Assembly (NCBI GenBank): GCA_900542245.1
Contig: UQMQ01000047.1
Location: 1 to 15,722, forward strand
Direction of reading: 5' to 3'
DNA from: an uncultured Eubacteriales bacterium
GTDB lineage: Bacteria; Bacillota; Clostridia; Peptostreptococcales; Anaerovoracaceae
Length of the DNA stretch: 15,722 nt
The stretch's first letter is position 1. Each line of letters starts with the position of its first letter. This document shows, piece by piece, positions 12,996 through 15,722 of this stretch. The notes beneath the pieces are model-generated. The model was not told the origin of the DNA. It did no database searches and saw nothing but the letters and a program-made list of their open reading frames with translations. The position numbers and the translations under genes were made by a program.

Positions 12996-15620
12996 TTAGT
13001 TCATTTTCGTTGAAAAATCCAACGCCTGCGTCGTGGTATCGACCTGCAGATAATCGCCGATAAGCTCTCTTGCAATCGGCGCCGCGTTAAAGGAGACGCC
13101 GCCCTGTACCAGCAGAACGACGACCGCGATCTGCGGATCATCTGCCGGTGCAAGCGCAATCGTCCACGCGAAGTGGTCATAGGTATCCTTGAACTGATTG
13201 ATCTTCGCGTAGGTGACCTTCTTGTTGCTTGCTCTGATGAGCGCCGCATCGACCGTATCGTTCTCGGTCGGGTACTTTTCCGGATCCTCCTTCATCATTT
13301 TGGCCATGGTCTTTTCCACCTGGCTCCAGGAGATGCCCGGCGCAATGCTGCCGAGGTGGCTCTTGACATAAGCGACCTCATCCTTTGGATTGATATAGCC
13401 GTCGCGCTGCGCGGTACCGGTTTTGCCTGCAACCGCAATCGGGAAGCTGCCGAACGTGCCTGCCAGCGTACCGCGCTTGGCAACCAGACGCATGCCCTCC
13501 AGCACGTGCTCCAGATTGCTTTCAGAAACATCGATCTGCATTGCTTTCTTTTTTTTGCGCTGTCCTTCGCCCTCGATGCCCTTGATGATGGAGACCTGAT
13601 TCTTTTTGCCGTCGTTGCCCAGGGTAGCCACATAGCTTGCCATCTGCAGCGGGGTATAGGCGTTGTCGCCCTGTCCGATGGCGATGTTGAATTCATCACC
13701 GTAGGTCCATTTTGCCTGCTCAAAATAGGAATATTTGCAGACATCGGTCAAAGTCTCGACCTGTGATTTTTTTACAGTCGTCTGTGCCTTAACGCGCTGG
13801 ATGATCTCATCTCTGGACGGATTTTCCTCGATCCAGCCGGTGATGGTGTCGATCTCCGCGCGCAGCTTCTCTTCATCGTTATAGGTCGACTTCGGCCAGT
13901 ATTTGGTGCTGCTGTAGTAAAGATGACTCCACAGAGAGCTCTTCATGCCGCTCATCTTGCGTTCCTTGGAGGCGAGCGGGGTGGTCGTCTCATAGAGTTC
14001 GATGCCGGTCTTTTCGCCCAGTCCGAACTCCGAGGCGACCTTCATGATATCGTCGATGGTGATTTCGTAGCCCAGACGCGTCTTATTCTTCGTGTTCCAG
14101 TCGATACCGGTACCGATACAGTAGAAATAGTAGTTGCAGGAGTTCTGGATGCCCTGCGCCAGCGTCTGATAGCCATGCGAGCCTAAGCCGTTGTTGTAAT
14201 TACTGCAGCCGAACTTGTGCCCGCCCATCTCAATATATCTGCCGTCATAGATACGGCGGTTCGGATCCAGTCCAGCCTTGAGCGCAGCGACCGCTGTGAC
14301 CGGCTTGAACGTAGAACCCGGCTGCACTGCGGTTCTGGTCGCGATGCTGTACAGCGGCGTCGGCGCCAGAGAATCCCGCGGATTCGTGCTCTGTACCGAT
14401 GCCCAGTCTTTAGACGAGATGCCCTCCGCGAAAATATTCGGGTCAAAGTCCGGGTAGCTTGCCATCGCCAAAATTTCGCTGGTCTTGACATCGATGGCTA
14501 CGACTGCCCCGGAGCCGCAGTTCGCGTATTTGCGCATGGACTTATTGCCGTATTTACTCTTAAAGATACTGCCGGTCCGCACCGCTTTGATGGCGCGCTC
14601 CAGCGTGTTCTCCGCGGTCTTTTGCAGATCGGCGTCGATGGTCAGATAAATATTCTGTCCGGCGACCGGTTCGGTCTCACCCAGCGTCTCGATGTAGTCG
14701 CCGGCGCTGTTGACCAGAATCGTCCGGATACCGTCGCTACCGCGCAGCGTGCTCTCCATCGAGGCTTCGATGCCGTCCTTTCCGATCAGGTCGTCGCTGC
14801 TGTAGCCGCGCTCCTTGACATAGGTATCATACTGGCTGTCGGAGATACTGCCCATGTAGCCGAGAATATGCGAAGCCAGATTTTTGTTCGGGTAGACGCG
14901 AACCGTCTCCGAGGCGATCTCCATCCCCTTCAGCTCACTGCCCATTTCCTCGATATAGGCGACCGTCTTGTCACAGACATCAGAGGCGATGGTGCTGGAA
15001 CGATATTTGTTGAACTCGATATTTTTGATTTCTTCCCGGACGACAAAAATCTTGCGCGCCTCCTTATCAGAGAGTCGTTCCTCTTCCGGAATCGGCTTTT
15101 TGTTCTCGTCTTCGTCCAGCTTGTATTTTTTGCGCAGCGCCTGGAAAGCCTCCTGCGCGGTCAGATCGGTACGCTTGGTGACATTTCCTTCTGCGTCTGT
15201 CTCTTTGACTTCCAGTCCGTACTTACTGATAAACGCCTCCTTGCGCGTGTCGTAGGTAAAGGTCATGCTGCGTATATTGATCGGCGGCCAGACGCCATGC
15301 GTATTCTGCAGCTCGTCCATAGCCTCGAAGCGGTCGAGACTCGGATCGATCTCATATTTTATGCGCAATCTCTCAAACGCCTGCTCTGCCGTCGCGTTTT
15401 TGGAAAGACCGAGAGATTTGAGCCACTTCTTCTTATTGCTGTCGTAGGTATAATAGAACTTTCCTTTTTTTGTAATTTTGATTGGGAAATTATCTACATA
15501 GGTGTCCCCGTTTTTTTCCAGTAATTGGATGGTTTTGTACGCGGAAGCGTTGATCTGCTCTGTGGACAGACCGCTGGCGTTGAAGGTGACGGTGAAAATC
15601 TGCTTATTGCCTGCCAGCAC
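12996..15620 (-). CDS. mrdA: Class B penicillin-binding protein 2 (peptidoglycan transpeptidase), N-terminus missing
   Basis: 874 residues from a GTG at 15620. Recognisable similarity begins slightly earlier (QIFDRYGRVLAGNKQ, from about 15644), and an in-frame TAA at 15716-15714 closes the frame, so the expected cytoplasmic tail and membrane anchor are absent. Transpeptidase motifs are complete: Ser436 in GSTFKP (SxxK), SCN at 494-496 and KTG at 733-735. The N-terminal pedestal domain (about 1-330) contains two related modules: FYYTYDSNKKKWLKSLGL with TAEQAFERLRIKYEID (55-92), and MTFTYDTRKEAFISKYGL with TAQEAFQALRKKYKLD (119-169). A charged insert of roughly 60 residues lies between GIELYET (539-545) and GDEFNIAIGQG (641-651). 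It cross-links peptidoglycan with RodA in side-wall growth. The broken start is most likely an assembly or insertion effect (see the entry at 15645). Confidence 0.9.
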   Translation of the reverse strand: MLAGNKQIFTVTFNASGLSTEQINASAYKTIQLLEKNGDTYVDNFPIKITKKGKFYYTYDSNKKKWLKSLGLSKNATAEQAFERLRIKYEIDPSLDRFEAMDELQNTHGVWPPINIRSMTFTYDTRKEAFISKYGLEVKETDAEGNVTKRTDLTAQEAFQALRKKYKLDEDENKKPIPEEERLSDKEARKIFVVREEIKNIEFNKYRSSTIASDVCDKTVAYIEEMGSELKGMEIASETVRVYPNKNLASHILGYMGSISDSQYDTYVKERGYSSDDLIGKDGIEASMESTLRGSDGIRTILVNSAGDYIETLGETEPVAGQNIYLTIDADLQKTAENTLERAIKAVRTGSIFKSKYGNKSMRKYANCGSGAVVAIDVKTSEILAMASYPDFDPNIFAEGISSKDWASVQSTNPRDSLAPTPLYSIATRTAVQPGSTFKPVTAVAALKAGLDPNRRIYDGRYIEMGGHKFGCSNYNNGLGSHGYQTLAQGIQNSCNYYFYCIGTGIDWNTKNKTRLGYEITIDDIMKVASEFGLGEKTGIELYETTTPLASKERKMSGMKSSLWSHLYYSSTKYWPKSTYNDEEKLRAEIDTITGWIEENPSRDEIIQRVKAQTTVKKSQVETLTDVCKYSYFEQAKWTYGDEFNIAIGQGDNAYTPLQMASYVATLGNDGKKNQVSIIKGIEGEGQRKKKKAMQIDVSESNLEHVLEGMRLVAKRGTLAGTFGSFPIAVAGKTGTAQRDGYINPKDEVAYVKSHLGSIAPGISWSQVEKTMAKMMKEDPEKYPTENDTVDAALIRASNKKVTYAKINQFKDTYDHFAWTIALAPADDPQIAVVVLLVQGGVSFNAAPIARELIGDYLQVDTTTQALDFSTKMN

Positions 15621-15644
15621 TCTGCCGTAACGATCAAAAATCTG

Positions 15645-15722
15645 ATAAGCATATTCCCTTCTCCAGTCAACAACCAGTCGATATTGTACATAGGCTTGGA
15701 CGTATGGATAAGATTAGCCATT
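15645..15722 (-). other. Likely foreign or chimeric fragment: C-terminal part of an XRE-type regulator motif
   Basis: In the minus-strand frame starting at the right edge, these bases read ...KPMYNIDWLLTGEGNML. (N/D)WLLTGEG followed by a hydrophobic pair is a well-known segment just after the helix-turn-helix of many XRE/phage repressor-like regulators, often from Bacteroidetes. The frame is open off the end of the window. The PBP2 frame across the same bases gives SYPYVQAYVQYRLVV, unlike any PBP2 anchor, and contains a stop. The change falls near 15645. A metagenomic assembly chimera or a true insertion would both explain it; I favour the former. The identification rests on one short motif. 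Confidence 0.4.

Noticed and set aside
14217..15524. A 435-codon open frame on the plus strand opposite PBP2
   Set aside because: It mirrors the PBP2 codons, shows no family motif and has no ribosome binding context; PBP2 has all its catalytic motifs.

Overview
The window looks like chromosomal DNA of an anaerobic, endospore-forming member of the Clostridia. It holds the sporulation operon spoIIAA-spoIIAB-sigF, a strictly fermentative electron-transfer operon (acyl-CoA dehydrogenase plus an Etf whose alpha subunit carries a fused 2[4Fe-4S] ferredoxin domain), RNase Y, and ribosome binding sites that are nearly all strong AGGAGG types. Genes are densely packed and all but one lie on the minus strand. 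I saw no tRNA, rRNA, CRISPR array, insertion sequence or phage gene, and no gene-free stretch longer than about 210 bases.

Layout, left to right. Bases 1-120: AT-rich tail with the terminator of the etf operon; nothing else recognised in 1-73. Bases 121-3391 (minus): bcd-etfB-etfA, a three-gene module for reducing an enoyl-CoA (probably crotonyl-CoA) coupled to electron bifurcation to ferredoxin. Its upstream region (3392-3596) carries a plausible sigma-A promoter, a Rex-like dyad and a perfect Spo0A box core. Bases 3597-5063 (minus): spoIIAA, spoIIAB and sigF, tightly coupled, controlling forespore gene expression; a second perfect Spo0A box core lies upstream. Bases 5185-9115 (minus): a MATE transporter, a cysteine desulfurase and ThiI, the last two being the usual sulfur-relay pair for tRNA 4-thiouridine, ended by a hairpin terminator. 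Bases 9205-10749 (minus): RNase Y. Bases 10866-12042 (plus): a RodA-type SEDS glycosyltransferase with a clear promoter, divergent from rny. A strong bidirectional terminator (12093-12134) separates it from a convergent minus-strand unit, class B penicillin-binding protein 2 followed by MinD.

The genes are mostly housekeeping: energy metabolism, sporulation control, tRNA thiolation, RNA decay and lateral wall synthesis (RodA with PBP2). I do not see a new multi-gene system. The points that deserve a second look are: (1) a MinD that stops before the usual membrane-targeting helix and has no MinC or MinE beside it; (2) the right edge of the window, where similarity to PBP2 stops abruptly and the last ~78 bases instead encode a WLLTGEG motif typical of XRE-type regulators, suggesting a chimeric contig end or an insertion; (3) putative Spo0A and Rex sites in front of bcd that could tie butyryl-CoA metabolism to sporulation and NADH status; (4) a duplicated module in the N-terminal domain of PBP2.
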